Shown: positions 1 to 8,480 of the stretch, one piece after another
Layout: each line of letters opens with the position of its first letter
Position numbering within the stretch: position 1 is the first letter of the stretch
Assembly: GCF_000827885.1 (NCBI RefSeq)
Contig: NZ_JTKH01000006.1
Span: 434,001-498,000 of the forward strand
Length of the DNA: 64,000 nt
Source of the DNA: Vibrio renipiscarius
GTDB taxonomy: Bacteria; Pseudomonadota; Gammaproteobacteria; Enterobacterales; Vibrionaceae
Reading direction: 5' to 3'
Program-made: the position numbers and the translations under genes
The notes under the pieces: model-generated
The model's database searches: none
What the model was told of the DNA's origin: nothing
The model's input: the letters and a program-made list of their open reading frames with translations, nothing else

Positions 1-27
1 ATCTTTTAAAATATAAGGAAAAACATT

Positions 28-102
28 ATGTCTCGATCTTCTGGTCGTCATCGCTTTTGGTTTCACAAAGCTAAAATCAAAACAGAATCTTTTAATAAAT
101 AA
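28..102 (+). CDS. possible 24-residue basic peptide
   Basis: This is a very short ORF (24 codons) that begins with ATG 8 bases after a good Shine-Dalgarno match AAGGA at 15-19. The predicted peptide is strongly basic, with three Arg, four Lys and two His and no acidic residue except one Glu near the end. There is no signal peptide or membrane segment. It stops 11 bases before the next ORF, so the two are probably cotranscribed, and it could act as a leader peptide or as a small nucleic-acid or ribosome-associated protein. I do not recognise a family. Support is the ribosome binding site and spacing only. Confidence 0.4.
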   Translation: MSRSSGRHRFWFHKAKIKTESFNK

Positions 103-113
103 CAGGATACTCA

Positions 114-323
114 ATGAGAATAGAGTTTAATATTTTTGAAAACAGCAACAACTGGATATCTACTGCTCATCAAATCAATGGCGATATATTGCTGAGAAAC
201 GTCTTAATGAAAGGCCAAGTCTCTGATTTGAATGTAAGTTTCACTTATGATGAAACAGCTCATTGCGGTAAAATTATGAATAATCACCACCAAATTATTG
301 GTGATTTCGAAGTTAGCTTGTAA
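114..323 (+). CDS. hypothetical 69-residue protein
   Basis: This small soluble protein of unknown function has 69 codons and an ATG start preceded by AGGAT at 104-108. It is polar, with no signal peptide or transmembrane stretch, and its central part alternates hydrophobic and polar residues as a small beta-rich fold would. It follows the 24-codon ORF by 11 bases and converges on the rhombosortase gene. No domain is recognised. The good start context and clean ORF make it likely to be real. Confidence 0.55.
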   Translation: MRIEFNIFENSNNWISTAHQINGDILLRNVLMKGQVSDLNVSFTYDETAHCGKIMNNHHQIIGDFEVSL

Positions 324-393
324 CGACTTCACGCGACAGCGACGATGTATTTACGACGTCTCGTAACGATGTAAAGCGCTCACTTAGAATGAA

Positions 394-966
394 TCAATTG
401 CTGCCGATTGATTGTGAGCCACAAGTGTTTTTATACAGCGGGTAGAAGACCAGGGCATAAACAATGCCACTCACTACGCCACAGAGATGTGCTTCTACCG
501 CCACATTGGCTTCGATCATTTCCATGCTTGAATGGCTAGGCCCAATCGTCAATTCCCAGACAACCTTGCCCATCACACCGAACAATAACAACCAGCTTGA
601 ATTTCTGCCTTGTAGCGCTTCTTTTAGCGCGTAATAGGCAAATAAACCATGCAGTGTACCTGATAATCCCACATAACTTTGTACGTCACTCAATAGCATT
701 CCAGCCCCAACGCCGATACTGATTAACAATGTCAGAATGAGAAATTCTTGTGGTCTTGGGCGAAAGATAAACGCAATAATCCATAGCCCGCCAAGATTCA
801 TGGCAAGATGCGGAAAGTTGGTATGAGAGAAATTTCCTGTTAGGATGCGCAGCCACTGTCCCGTTGGGATCAAATCATAGCGCCACGCCGAAAGTGAGGC
901 GAAAGGCTCAAATTGTAGCCCTAAGCACACTGCGCTGATGCTCATTAATAGGAAGATTAATTTCAC
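394..966 (-). CDS. rrtA: rhombosortase (rhomboid-family intramembrane serine protease)
   Basis: Rhombosortases are inner-membrane serine proteases that process proteins bearing a C-terminal GlyGly-CTERM anchor, often type II secretion substrates in vibrios. The sequence shows the rhomboid core: HLAMNLGG (conserved His and Asn) in the second helix, GLSGTLHG carrying the catalytic Ser, and EAHLCG carrying the catalytic His. There are about six hydrophobic segments in roughly 190 residues, a usual size for the subfamily. I place the start at GTG 966. A longer version from TTG 990 would run into tapT on the other strand, and a shorter ATG exists at 945; none has a clear ribosome binding site. The family call is firm, the start is not. 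No obvious GlyGly-CTERM substrate lies in this window. Confidence 0.85.
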   Translation of the reverse strand: MKLIFLLMSISAVCLGLQFEPFASLSAWRYDLIPTGQWLRILTGNFSHTNFPHLAMNLGGLWIIAFIFRPRPQEFLILTLLISIGVGAGMLLSDVQSYVGLSGTLHGLFAYYALKEALQGRNSSWLLLFGVMGKVVWELTIGPSHSSMEMIEANVAVEAHLCGVVSGIVYALVFYPLYKNTCGSQSIGSN

Positions 967-969
967 GTC

Positions 970-1572
970 ATGTCCCGATATTGCTCTCAATGTGGAAAGT
1001 CACTCAAAGCCTGTATATGTCAATGGATACAAAGCCTAGCATCGAATGTTGAGTTAATCATCCTTCAACACCCGTCTGAGTCGAAGCGACCAATGGGTAC
1101 GGCTCGTATTCTGACGCTTTCATTGCCAAACAGCTACTATTTTGAAGGCGAAGATTTCTCTCAGCATAGTGAGCTCAACCAGCTAATTTGTGATCCTCAG
1201 GTGCGTCATTTTGTTTTATACCCAGGGGAAGGTTCGGTAGAAGCGCAGGCCAGTATGAGTCATAGCGAAGAAAAAATTCGCGTGATTTTATTGGATGGTA
1301 CATGGAAAAAAGCATTCAAAATGTGGCAGTTATCCACCAACTTACATGATTTGCCGTTACTGCGACTACCGAGTGAGCTAAAAGGCAATTACCGCATTCG
1401 CAAAGCGCCCAGTGATAATGCGCTTTCAACCGTCGAAGCTGGCTATTATATTCTCTCTATTTTGCAGCCAGAACAGGATTTTTCTCCGCTGATTGACGCG
1501 TTTGAAAAAATGATTCAATTTCAAATTGATCAAATGCCAGCCGGGGTTTTTGAGAAAAATTATCGCAGTTAA
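970..1572 (+). CDS. tapT: tRNA-uridine aminocarboxypropyltransferase (DTW domain)
   Basis: This is a DTW-domain enzyme of the YfiP/TapT family, which transfers the aminocarboxypropyl group of S-adenosylmethionine to uridine 47 of tRNA (acp3U). It has 200 residues. The N-terminus has the zinc-type cysteines of SRYCSQCGKSLKACIC, and the signature occurs as LDGTWKKAFKM around residues 113-123. Downstream, the YRIRKAP segment is also typical. It is transcribed away from rrtA with only a few bases between the two starts, and ends at a strong terminator. The nearest purine-rich ribosome binding candidate (AGGAAG near 950) is rather distant, so the start could be revised. Confidence 0.87.
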   Translation: MSRYCSQCGKSLKACICQWIQSLASNVELIILQHPSESKRPMGTARILTLSLPNSYYFEGEDFSQHSELNQLICDPQVRHFVLYPGEGSVEAQASMSHSEEKIRVILLDGTWKKAFKMWQLSTNLHDLPLLRLPSELKGNYRIRKAPSDNALSTVEAGYYILSILQPEQDFSPLIDAFEKMIQFQIDQMPAGVFEKNYRS

Positions 1573-1606
1573 TCCCTGCGTATAAGCACGGATAGCCCAT
1601 GATGAG

Positions 1607-1640
1607 CGCCATGATCTTCTTTTAAGATCATGGCGTTTTT
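1607..1640 (+). terminator. rho-independent terminator after tapT
   Basis: A perfect 12-bp stem (CGCCATGATCTT paired with AAGATCATGGCG) has a 5-base loop and is followed by TTTTT. It lies between the convergent tapT and dgt genes. Confidence 0.85.
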
Positions 1641-1644
1641 GCGT

Positions 1645-2961
1645 TTAGTGGGAAGAGAACAGTTGTTGATGCAGTCGCTTGGCATGACCATCCGTCATCG
1701 AGGAAATGTAATCGGCGATGATCCGCATCCCTTGCGCTTCGCACTCTACTGCTTGCCATGCTTGGCGTGTTTCAATCGGCAGTAGGCGTTCAGGATCGGC
1801 GCTCAGAGCTTCAAACACATCCATAATAATCTGTTGCCCTTTGTATTCCATCAACTGTACGTGCGGCGCTTGAATGACGTATTGGCTGACAAAGGCTTTT
1901 AAAATGTCTAGGGCACTTGCCATGCTCGGTTCGAGTACCGCGTTGAATGACAGTAGTGGTGAGGTAAAGTGTGCATCGACGGGTTTGATGGAAATGCTCG
2001 TGAGCAATGCGTTGACGATGCCGCCGATGGCATCCTTACGTTTGTGATGCGCCCCGGCAAAGAGCATTTCACTGATAAACGCAATGTGCTGTTCAAACCA
2101 AGGATCACCGCACTCGGCAAGTTGGCTCGCCGCGGCTTCATGCCATTGATGGCGATTGACCATTCCGAGTACGATCGCATCTTCAAGATCATGCACGCCA
2201 TACGCAATATCATCGGCGAGCTCCATGATGGAACAATCAAGTGACTTAAAGCGGGTTTTACTGGCAGACAATGGCGAAATGTCGCTATCACGCATTTGAG
2301 AAAAAAGGGGCTTTTCGTTGTCATCTAAAGGGGTAAGGACCCATTCAAATAGGGGCTTATCGCAATCGTAAATCCCTTTTGCTGGCGCCCAATCTTTGGC
2401 GCGCAATTGGCGCTGGTGGCTCACCGGTTGAGGCTGTTGTTTGGCTCTCGTGTGACTGAGTAAGGCTGGATATTTGATCAATCCGAGTAAGGTTCGGCGC
2501 GCCAGATTCATACCAAACTGTTCCGTATAAGGTTCCAGTTGTGTGACGATACGAAACGTTTGGGCATTGCCCTCGAAGCCGCCGTGATCTCGCATCATAT
2601 AATTTAAGGCGACTTCACCACCGTGGCCGTAGGGTGGATGGCCAATATCATGGGCCAAACAGAGTGAGTCGATTAAGCTATCGGTGGGTAATAAGGCGTG
2701 ATACTCGGGCTGCTTTTTCTTAATTTGCGCCACGATCCCCGTACCTAATTGCGCCGCCTCTAATGAATGAGTGAGACGAGTACGGTGGAAATCATCAATG
2801 CTGGTGCCATGAATCTGAGTCTTCGCTTGCAAGCGGCGAAAAGCGGCAGAATGCAGAATGCGAGCGCGGTCGCGTTGATAAGGGCTGCGATGGTCATCAC
2901 GGCGAAGTTTATCTTCGTTACCGTGACGATCTTGCCATAAAAGGCTTATTTCAAATGTCAT
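1645..2961 (-). CDS. dgt: dGTP triphosphohydrolase-like protein (HD domain)
   Basis: This enzyme is predicted to hydrolyse deoxynucleoside triphosphates, classically dGTP to deoxyguanosine and triphosphate, helping to control the dNTP pool. The HD metal site is visible as RLTHSLE followed by LAHDIGHPPYGHGGE, and the preceding RDRARILHSAAFRRL is characteristic of this family. I start it at ATG 2961, giving 438 residues. The frame is open further upstream to 3078, but that extension is low-complexity, unlike relatives, and would overlap yfbR. It follows yfbR on the same strand by about 76 bases, so two nucleotide-cleaning HD phosphohydrolases are probably cotranscribed. Confidence 0.88.
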   Translation of the reverse strand: MTFEISLLWQDRHGNEDKLRRDDHRSPYQRDRARILHSAAFRRLQAKTQIHGTSIDDFHRTRLTHSLEAAQLGTGIVAQIKKKQPEYHALLPTDSLIDSLCLAHDIGHPPYGHGGEVALNYMMRDHGGFEGNAQTFRIVTQLEPYTEQFGMNLARRTLLGLIKYPALLSHTRAKQQPQPVSHQRQLRAKDWAPAKGIYDCDKPLFEWVLTPLDDNEKPLFSQMRDSDISPLSASKTRFKSLDCSIMELADDIAYGVHDLEDAIVLGMVNRHQWHEAAASQLAECGDPWFEQHIAFISEMLFAGAHHKRKDAIGGIVNALLTSISIKPVDAHFTSPLLSFNAVLEPSMASALDILKAFVSQYVIQAPHVQLMEYKGQQIIMDVFEALSADPERLLPIETRQAWQAVECEAQGMRIIADYISSMTDGHAKRLHQQLFSSH

Positions 2962-3037
2962 TACTGCATTCCCAGTTTTTTCAGGGTCGTTATCAAGGTC
3001 GTTGTCACCATTCACCATTCCGTCTATATGAGATGAA

Positions 3038-3622
3038 TTAACTGATTTCGTCGAGTGATAATTCAAAGCTTGGAGCAAACGTATTCAGGAAATAATCCAT
3101 TTCGGGCGTGTAACGTTCTTTTAACGTGATATCGAGGCGTTTTTTGGCTAATGCGTACTCGTGGTTGCCTGCGCTTAACTCTTCTAAGCATTTCAGGTAA
3201 GCACAGATGGTATCGGCTTGCTTGACGATGACTTCATCTTCTTTATGCGCACTTTGCGATAATAAGTAAGGTGCAAAATCTTGCTGAAATTCTTCCGGTA
3301 ACATCGCCAACAGTTTTTTCTCCGCGGCGGCTTCAATCTTTTTGTATTCTTTGGCTATTTCAGGGCTGTAGTATTTGACTGGAGTCGGAAGATCGCCCGT
3401 TAATACTTCACTCGTATCATGATACATCCCGAGAAGTGCGATGCGTTCAGGGTTTAAGTTACCAGCGAATTTTTTGTTTTTGATGAGCGCGAGTGCATGG
3501 GCGACAAAAGCAACTTGAAGGCTATGCTCGGAAATGTTTTCTGTTGAGACGGATCGCATCAAAGGCCAACGTTGAATCAGCTTCATTCGTGCAAGATGCG
3601 CAAAAAAATGACTTTCTTTCAT
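3038..3622 (-). CDS. yfbR: 5'-deoxynucleotidase YfbR
   Basis: YfbR removes phosphate from deoxynucleoside 5'-monophosphates such as dCMP, dUMP and dTMP in the cytosol. The 194-residue protein closely follows the E. coli sequence as I recall it: the start [19 protein letters not shown], the HD motifs SEHSLQV and [12 protein letters not shown], and the end [12 protein letters not shown] choose ATG 3622 over the upstream in-frame start at 3667 because AAGGATG lies just before it and relatives begin there. It sits between alaA and dgt; alaA-yfbR adjacency is also known in enterobacteria. Confidence 0.92.
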   Translation of the reverse strand: MKESHFFAHLARMKLIQRWPLMRSVSTENISEHSLQVAFVAHALALIKNKKFAGNLNPERIALLGMYHDTSEVLTGDLPTPVKYYSPEIAKEYKKIEAAAEKKLLAMLPEEFQQDFAPYLLSQSAHKEDEVIVKQADTICAYLKCLEELSAGNHEYALAKKRLDITLKERYTPEMDYFLNTFAPSFELSLDEIS

Positions 3623-3656
3623 CTCTACATCCTTATGCCATGAGGAGAGTCGTAAT

Positions 3657-3684
3657 AAAAAAGGCACTCATAAGAGTGCCTTTA
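3657..3684 (-). terminator. terminator after alaA
   Basis: The stem AAGGCACTC/GAGTGCCTT has a 4-base loop. The run of A on the + strand before it becomes the U run for leftward transcripts, so it ends alaA and leaves yfbR-dgt as a separate or attenuated unit. Confidence 0.75.
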
Positions 3685-3727
3685 AGAATATGTAACTTAG
3701 ACCAAAATATCTATGGGAATGCGATAT

Positions 3728-4942
3728 CTACTGGCTGTAAGTCGAAATAAAACGTTCAAAACGACCGATTGCAGTCTCAAGATCTTCCACATGTGGCAAT
3801 GTCACGATACGGAAGTGGTCTGGTTTCGGCCAGTTAAAACCAGAGCCTTGTACTAGTAGCACTTTTTCTTGAATCAAGAAATCGAGCACCATTTTTTGGT
3901 CGTTGTGAATCTTGTATTTCTTGGTGTCTATTTTCGGGAACAAGTACATTGCGCCTTTTGGTTTCACACAAGAAATACCAGGAATTTGGTTGATGAGTTC
4001 CCATGCGCGATCACGCTGCTCAAGCAAGCGGCCACCCGGTAGGATTAACTCATTGATGCTTTGGTAGCCACCCAGCGCGGTTTGGATTGCATGCTGCATT
4101 GGCACGTTGGCACACAAGCGCATTGACGACAGCATTTCTAGGCCGGAAATGTAGCCTTGAGCAAGATGCTTAGGACCGGTCATAAACATCCAGCCACCGC
4201 GGAAACCACAAACGCGGTACGCTTTGGATAGGCCGTTGAACGTTACCACGAGGACGTCTTCGGTAAGTGTTGCCACTGACGTATGCGTCGCACCATCATA
4301 AAGTACTTTGTCGTAGATCTCGTCAGCAAAGATAATGAGCTTATGTTGGCGAGCAATTTCAATTACTTCCAGCAAGAAATCTCGGCTGTAGACAGCACCT
4401 GTCGGGTTGTTTGGGTTGATCAGCACAATTCCGCGTGTTTTTGGCGTGATTTTGCTTTTCATGTCGTCCAGATCAGGGTACCAATCGGCTTCTTCGTCAC
4501 AGATATAGTGAACGGCTTTACCACCAGACAATGCCACTGAAGCAGTCCAAAGTGGGTAATCTGGAGCAGGTACCAGCATTTCATCGCCATTGTTCAATAG
4601 CGCTTGCATTGACATGACGATCAGCTCAGACGCACCGTTACCGATATAAACGTCTTCGACATCAAGTGAACGAATGCCTTGTTTTTGGTAATGCTGAACG
4701 ACGGCTTTACGTGCAGAGTAGATGCCCTTTGAATCACAGTAACCTTGCGAAGTTGGTAGATTGCGGATGACATCGACTAAAATTTCATCAGGGGCGTCAA
4801 AACCAAATGGGGCAGGGTTACCAATGTTTAGTTTTAGTATTTTATGCCCCTCTTCCTCCATGCGCTTAGCATGTTTGAGTACTGGTCCGCGAATGTCATA
4901 GCAGACATTGTCGAGTTTTGACGACATCCCGATATTTTGCAT
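3728..4942 (-). CDS. alaA: alanine transaminase AlaA
   Basis: This PLP-dependent class I/II aminotransferase makes L-alanine from pyruvate and glutamate. The 404-residue protein matches E. coli AlaA (YfbQ) along its length as I recall it: SSKLDNVCYDIRGPVLK at the N-terminus, NIGNPAPFGFDAPDEI, the NPNNPTGAVYS loop, the PLP-lysine region FNGLSKAYRVCGFRGGWM, and FRIVTLP near the end. The start at 4942 is preceded by a weak AGG; a second Met six codons later is possible. An inverted repeat upstream could be an operator. Confidence 0.93.
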   Translation of the reverse strand: MQNIGMSSKLDNVCYDIRGPVLKHAKRMEEEGHKILKLNIGNPAPFGFDAPDEILVDVIRNLPTSQGYCDSKGIYSARKAVVQHYQKQGIRSLDVEDVYIGNGASELIVMSMQALLNNGDEMLVPAPDYPLWTASVALSGGKAVHYICDEEADWYPDLDDMKSKITPKTRGIVLINPNNPTGAVYSRDFLLEVIEIARQHKLIIFADEIYDKVLYDGATHTSVATLTEDVLVVTFNGLSKAYRVCGFRGGWMFMTGPKHLAQGYISGLEMLSSMRLCANVPMQHAIQTALGGYQSINELILPGGRLLEQRDRAWELINQIPGISCVKPKGAMYLFPKIDTKKYKIHNDQKMVLDFLIQEKVLLVQGSGFNWPKPDHFRIVTLPHVEDLETAIGRFERFISTYSQ

Positions 4943-5434
4943 TGTGTAAAACCTAAAAATAATTGAATTTCTTTATTAAAGTACACCAAAATAATGTTTG
5001 GTAGAATAAAAATCTATGATTGTGGCTTTTTTTCCATTCAATAGCCTTGGGTGCAATCACAGCTTTCAGTAAAATATGGGCTACAGCCTTGATCTGAATG
5101 CGTGGTGGAAATACATTATCGACGCATTTTGTGCTTATTTATGCTGGTCGTGCAGTTTGATATGAGAACCGCTAGCGAGAACGATTGTTTCTTGTTTGTT
5201 TTTTATACAGACAGTGCTGAGAGACATTGAATCCACTGCATATCACAGCAATATAAGCGTAGAATAGACGATAGGTACAAATCTGCGGATTGAGTCAGTG
5301 TGTTTTATTGCCTTCGTTGACGTACAAAGTACGAAGAAACGCCAGGCGCGAATTATTAGAATAAATTAAAACACGGCTACTTTTTATCAAGCTTAACCGC
5401 AAAGCCCTGTTGGCTTTAGTTATTCGAGGTTTAT
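4943..5434. other. 492-bp divergent region alaA / menF
   Basis: No convincing gene is visible. It contains the ACCAAA inverted repeat near alaA and, close to menF, a short hairpin AAAGCC-N5-GGCTTT at 5401-5417 just before the menF ribosome binding site. That hairpin lacks a U run, so it is more likely a leader structure than a terminator. Promoters for both operons should be here, but I cannot place -35/-10 boxes with confidence. Confidence 0.5.
4985..5002. promoter_or_regulatory. inverted repeat upstream of alaA
   Basis: The sequence ACCAAA-N6-TTTGGT lies about 43 bases before the alaA start, in AT-rich DNA. Its size and position suit a dimeric regulator. E. coli alaA is known to respond to Lrp, but assigning a regulator here would be inference. 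Confidence 0.35.
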
Positions 5435-6742
5435 TTGTCATATTTTCAGCAAGCTATTACTGAACTAATTGAACGTGTCAAGGAAGCAACAGACGAGGTC
5501 TCTCGTTTAGTTCAAGTTCTGCCGAAAAAGCCTGATTTTGCTTTCATTGATTGGTTGCAAGCTCAGCCTCTTTTTCCCAAATTCTACTGGCAATCTCGCG
5601 ACAGGAACGAAGAAGTGGTCGCGATAGGTCAACTCAGTACGTTTTCTGATCCCGCACCGGCATATGCCTTCTTGCAAGGTGAACAACGAGTTTGGGGCGG
5701 GCGATCGTTTGACGGTCAAAGTGCCAAAAACCCACATTGCCCAGCATCGTTTTTCTTTTTGCCGCAAATTGAGTTAATTCGCCACGATCAAGAATGGGAA
5801 CTCGCCATCAATATTGGCGGTGATAAGTTGCAAGCGATAGAGAGCTTGCAGCAGTTGAAACTCATCATTCCTCAATTACTTCCTTTATCCGCGCAGATTA
5901 AATGTGTCGAGCATACGCCAACACAACCTCAATGGGCGCACTTAGTGAAGAAGGTGCTTGATGGCATCGAGAATAATCAGTTTAAAAAAGTCGTTTTAGC
6001 GCGTGAAACAACCCTTGAGCTTGATTCCGCTATTTGTGCTGCGCAGCTATTAAAAGCGAGCGCGGAGCACAATCAGCATAGCTTCCACTTTATGTTGGCT
6101 CAGAACGAACGTCATAGTTTCATTGGTTCAACACCGGAGCGTTTATACTCTCGTCAAGGTAAAGACCTCTACACAGAAGCGCTTGCTGGTACGATTGGCC
6201 GTGGTAAGAATGCCAGCCAAGATATGGAACTGGCGAATTGGCTCTCACAAGACAGTAAAAACCTTAATGAAAACCAATATGTGGTGGACGATATTATCGA
6301 ACGCCTCAAGCCTTATTCTGATGTTGTGGAAGTGGAATCAGAAGCGCGTTTAGTGCGTTTACGGAAAGTTCAGCATTTAAAGCGCAGTATTCATGCGCAT
6401 TTGAATCATGGCGTTAACGGTGTTCAATTATTGTCTGCGCTGCAGCCAACCGCCGCCGTTGCCGGATTGCCACGCAAAGAATCGATGGATTTCATCCAGC
6501 AGCATGAGCCGTTTGCGCGCAGTTGGTATGCCGGTTCTATGGGATTCATTAGCCAGCAACGGGCGGAATTTTGTGTCGCGATCCGCAGCGCTCAGATTGT
6601 TGATGATGCGATACAGCTTTATGCTGGGGCAGGGATTGTGCCAGGCTCCATTGCTGAGCATGAGTGGCAAGAGCTTGATAAAAAAGTCTCAACGTTACTG
6701 TCTTTGATTTCAGATCACCCCTCGCTAGGAGTTGCGTCATGA
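5435..6742 (+). CDS. menF: isochorismate synthase MenF
   Basis: MenF converts chorismate to isochorismate, the entry step of menaquinone synthesis. The 435-residue protein has chorismate-binding enzyme motifs: FKKVVLARE near residue 190, FIGSTPERL, EALAGTIGRG, LQPTAAVAGLPR, and the C-terminal YAGAGIVPGS. It could in principle be an EntC-type isochorismate synthase for a siderophore, but the following menDHBCE genes settle the role. The start is the rare codon TTG at 5435, with CGAGG at 5425-5429 at suitable spacing and no better ATG. Its stop overlaps menD by 4 bases. Confidence 0.93.
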   Translation: MSYFQQAITELIERVKEATDEVSRLVQVLPKKPDFAFIDWLQAQPLFPKFYWQSRDRNEEVVAIGQLSTFSDPAPAYAFLQGEQRVWGGRSFDGQSAKNPHCPASFFFLPQIELIRHDQEWELAINIGGDKLQAIESLQQLKLIIPQLLPLSAQIKCVEHTPTQPQWAHLVKKVLDGIENNQFKKVVLARETTLELDSAICAAQLLKASAEHNQHSFHFMLAQNERHSFIGSTPERLYSRQGKDLYTEALAGTIGRGKNASQDMELANWLSQDSKNLNENQYVVDDIIERLKPYSDVVEVESEARLVRLRKVQHLKRSIHAHLNHGVNGVQLLSALQPTAAVAGLPRKESMDFIQQHEPFARSWYAGSMGFISQQRAEFCVAIRSAQIVDDAIQLYAGAGIVPGSIAEHEWQELDKKVSTLLSLISDHPSLGVAS

Positions 6743-8403
6743 ATGGCAATGTGAACCGCGACCAAGCGGTGATGAATCGCATTTGGTGCCAAGTTCTTCT
6801 CGAGGAGTTGACCCGCTTTGGGGTTGAACATATTTGTATCGCGCCTGGCTCGCGTTCAACGCCCTTAACGTTGGAAGCGGATGATAACCAAAATCTGACG
6901 TTGCATACTCATTATGATGAACGTGGCCTCGGCTTTTTGGCGCTCGGTTTGGCGAAAGCCAGCCGAAAACCCGTGGCGATTGTCGTGACGTCGGGTACCG
7001 CCGTTGCCAATTTATTGCCAGCGATTGCTGAAGCTAAGTTAACGGGTGAAAAGCTGGTGGTACTGACGGCCGATCGTCCCGTCGAGTTAGTCGCGTGCGG
7101 CGCTAACCAAGCGATCGCACAACAAGGCATTTTTTCCAGTCATGTCACCGCGGCACTCAATTTACCTAGCCCAAGTGAGCACGTGTCGCTACGGTGGTTA
7201 TTAACGTCAATTGATGATGTGATGGCTCGTCAAGCCCGTGATGGCAGTGCGGTGCATATCAACTGTGCTTTCCCTGAACCACTTTATTCGAACCAACCTA
7301 AATCGATCTATCAGACTTACTTAGATAGCGTGGCGCTATGGCAGCAAAGCACTCAATGTTATAGCCAGCAATTTTCAAGTACGTCTGTTGCGTTTGATTG
7401 CCGCGAGTGGCGTGAACGTAAAGGTATTATCGTCATTGGCAGCGTCTCGCAGGCGGAAGCGAAATTAGCGCAAGCGTTCGCGCAGCGTTTGGGATGGCCT
7501 GTGCTGTGTGATGTACAGTCTGGCGCATCCAGTGCTTGGGCCCATTTTGATATCTGGCTGCAAAGTGAATCAGGGGCCAATGCTCTTAACGAAACGGAGA
7601 TCGTGTTACAAATAGGCTCACGGATTATCTCTAAGCGCTTGAATCACTGGTTATCGCAAACTCAGTCGACGATTCAACATTCAACCAATCATGCGGTTGA
7701 ATATCATTATTTGAGTCCAAGTATCGACCGCAATAACCAAGACCATTTAATGCAAATCCACCATCATGCGGATATTGCAACTTGGCTAACGTACGCTGCG
7801 CAGCAATTTGAAGGCGATATGCCACTCTCTGGTTGGGCGATGGACATGAGTCAGTTCAGTCGTGCGGTGAGCCATGCTGTTGAGCGGCATGTCGATGATT
7901 CTGAAGTATTGAACGAAGTCGCTTTGGCGACCACGTTAAGTCAATTGCCACCGCAGACGAACATCTTCTTAGGCAACAGTCTATTTGTCCGTTTGGTGGA
8001 TATGTTTGGCGAGGTGGAATGTGACGTTTATTCCAACCGTGGCGCATCAGGCATTGATGGCTTAGTGGCGACAGCGGCAGGAACGATGAGAGCGACCAAC
8101 CAGCCAAGTGTGCTTTATATCGGTGACACCTCCTTGCTCTATGATCTCAATTCATTGGCATTGTTGACTCATCATGATGTGCCGAGCGCGATTGTCGTGA
8201 CCAATAATGATGGCGGCGCTATTTTTGGTTTGTTGCCAGTACCAGAGCAACAAAAGCAGCGACTGTATCAAATGCCCCATGGGTATGATTTTTCAGCAGC
8301 GGCTGCGCAGTTTAAGTTGGCTTATTATCATGCTGAGCAGCGTGAGGCTTATCAAGCTAAGTTAGAGCAGCACCTGACATCTCAGGTAAGGGTTGCTTGC
8401 TGA
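6739..8403 (+). CDS. menD: MenD, SEPHCHC synthase, frame disrupted near 3' end
   Basis: MenD is a thiamine diphosphate enzyme joining 2-oxoglutarate to isochorismate to make SEPHCHC. The N-terminal ICIAPGSRSTPLTL, the HTHYDERGLGFLALGLAK segment, TADRPVEL and the C-terminal SNRGASGIDGL and TNNDGGAIFGLLP regions are all present. The in-frame product has 554 residues and ends abnormally in TSQVRVAC. The expected tail continues in the -1 frame from about 8385 to a stop at 8480, so one base appears to be missing near 8381-8387. With one base restored the protein would be 580 residues and overlap menH by 14 bases. Whether this is a sequencing error, a real mutation or frameshifting cannot be told here. 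Confidence 0.9.
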   Translation: MNGNVNRDQAVMNRIWCQVLLEELTRFGVEHICIAPGSRSTPLTLEADDNQNLTLHTHYDERGLGFLALGLAKASRKPVAIVVTSGTAVANLLPAIAEAKLTGEKLVVLTADRPVELVACGANQAIAQQGIFSSHVTAALNLPSPSEHVSLRWLLTSIDDVMARQARDGSAVHINCAFPEPLYSNQPKSIYQTYLDSVALWQQSTQCYSQQFSSTSVAFDCREWRERKGIIVIGSVSQAEAKLAQAFAQRLGWPVLCDVQSGASSAWAHFDIWLQSESGANALNETEIVLQIGSRIISKRLNHWLSQTQSTIQHSTNHAVEYHYLSPSIDRNNQDHLMQIHHHADIATWLTYAAQQFEGDMPLSGWAMDMSQFSRAVSHAVERHVDDSEVLNEVALATTLSQLPPQTNIFLGNSLFVRLVDMFGEVECDVYSNRGASGIDGLVATAAGTMRATNQPSVLYIGDTSLLYDLNSLALLTHHDVPSAIVVTNNDGGAIFGLLPVPEQQKQRLYQMPHGYDFSAAAAQFKLAYYHAEQREAYQAKLEQHLTSQVRVAC

Positions 8404-8480
8404 TTGAAGTCACAACGCCTCCAGAGCAAGCTTCTGCGCACATCAAAGAGGTCGTTAAACACTTCCATGCTAGCCTATAG
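8385..8480 (+). other. displaced C-terminal coding segment of menD
   Basis: Read in the -1 frame relative to menD, this segment encodes 31 residues and then TAG at 8478-8480. It includes CLLIEVTTPPEQASAH, which aligns in position and character with the end of E. coli MenD. The reading frame is open and protein-like, while the in-frame menD tail is not. This supports a 1-base loss just upstream rather than a truncated but natural terminus. Confidence 0.75.

Noticed and set aside
1908..2324. Open frame of 138 codons overlapping dgt in another frame
   Set aside because: It lies wholly inside the well-supported dgt gene, has no family resemblance and unlikely composition; a shadow of the real gene.
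3622..3667. Upstream extension of yfbR by 15 codons
   Set aside because: The shorter start has AAGGATG before it and matches relatives at the N-terminus.
5401..5417. Hairpin before menF as a terminator or riboswitch
   Set aside because: The stem is only 6 bp, no U run follows, and no known riboswitch core is recognisable.
8381..8403. Programmed -1 frameshifting in menD
   Set aside because: No X-XXY-YYZ slippery sequence is seen at the shift point and no strong pseudoknot is evident, so I do not claim it.
8404..8466. N-terminal extension of menH from TTG 8404
   Set aside because: This stretch is the menD tail in another frame; the extra residues are basic and not like any MenH start.
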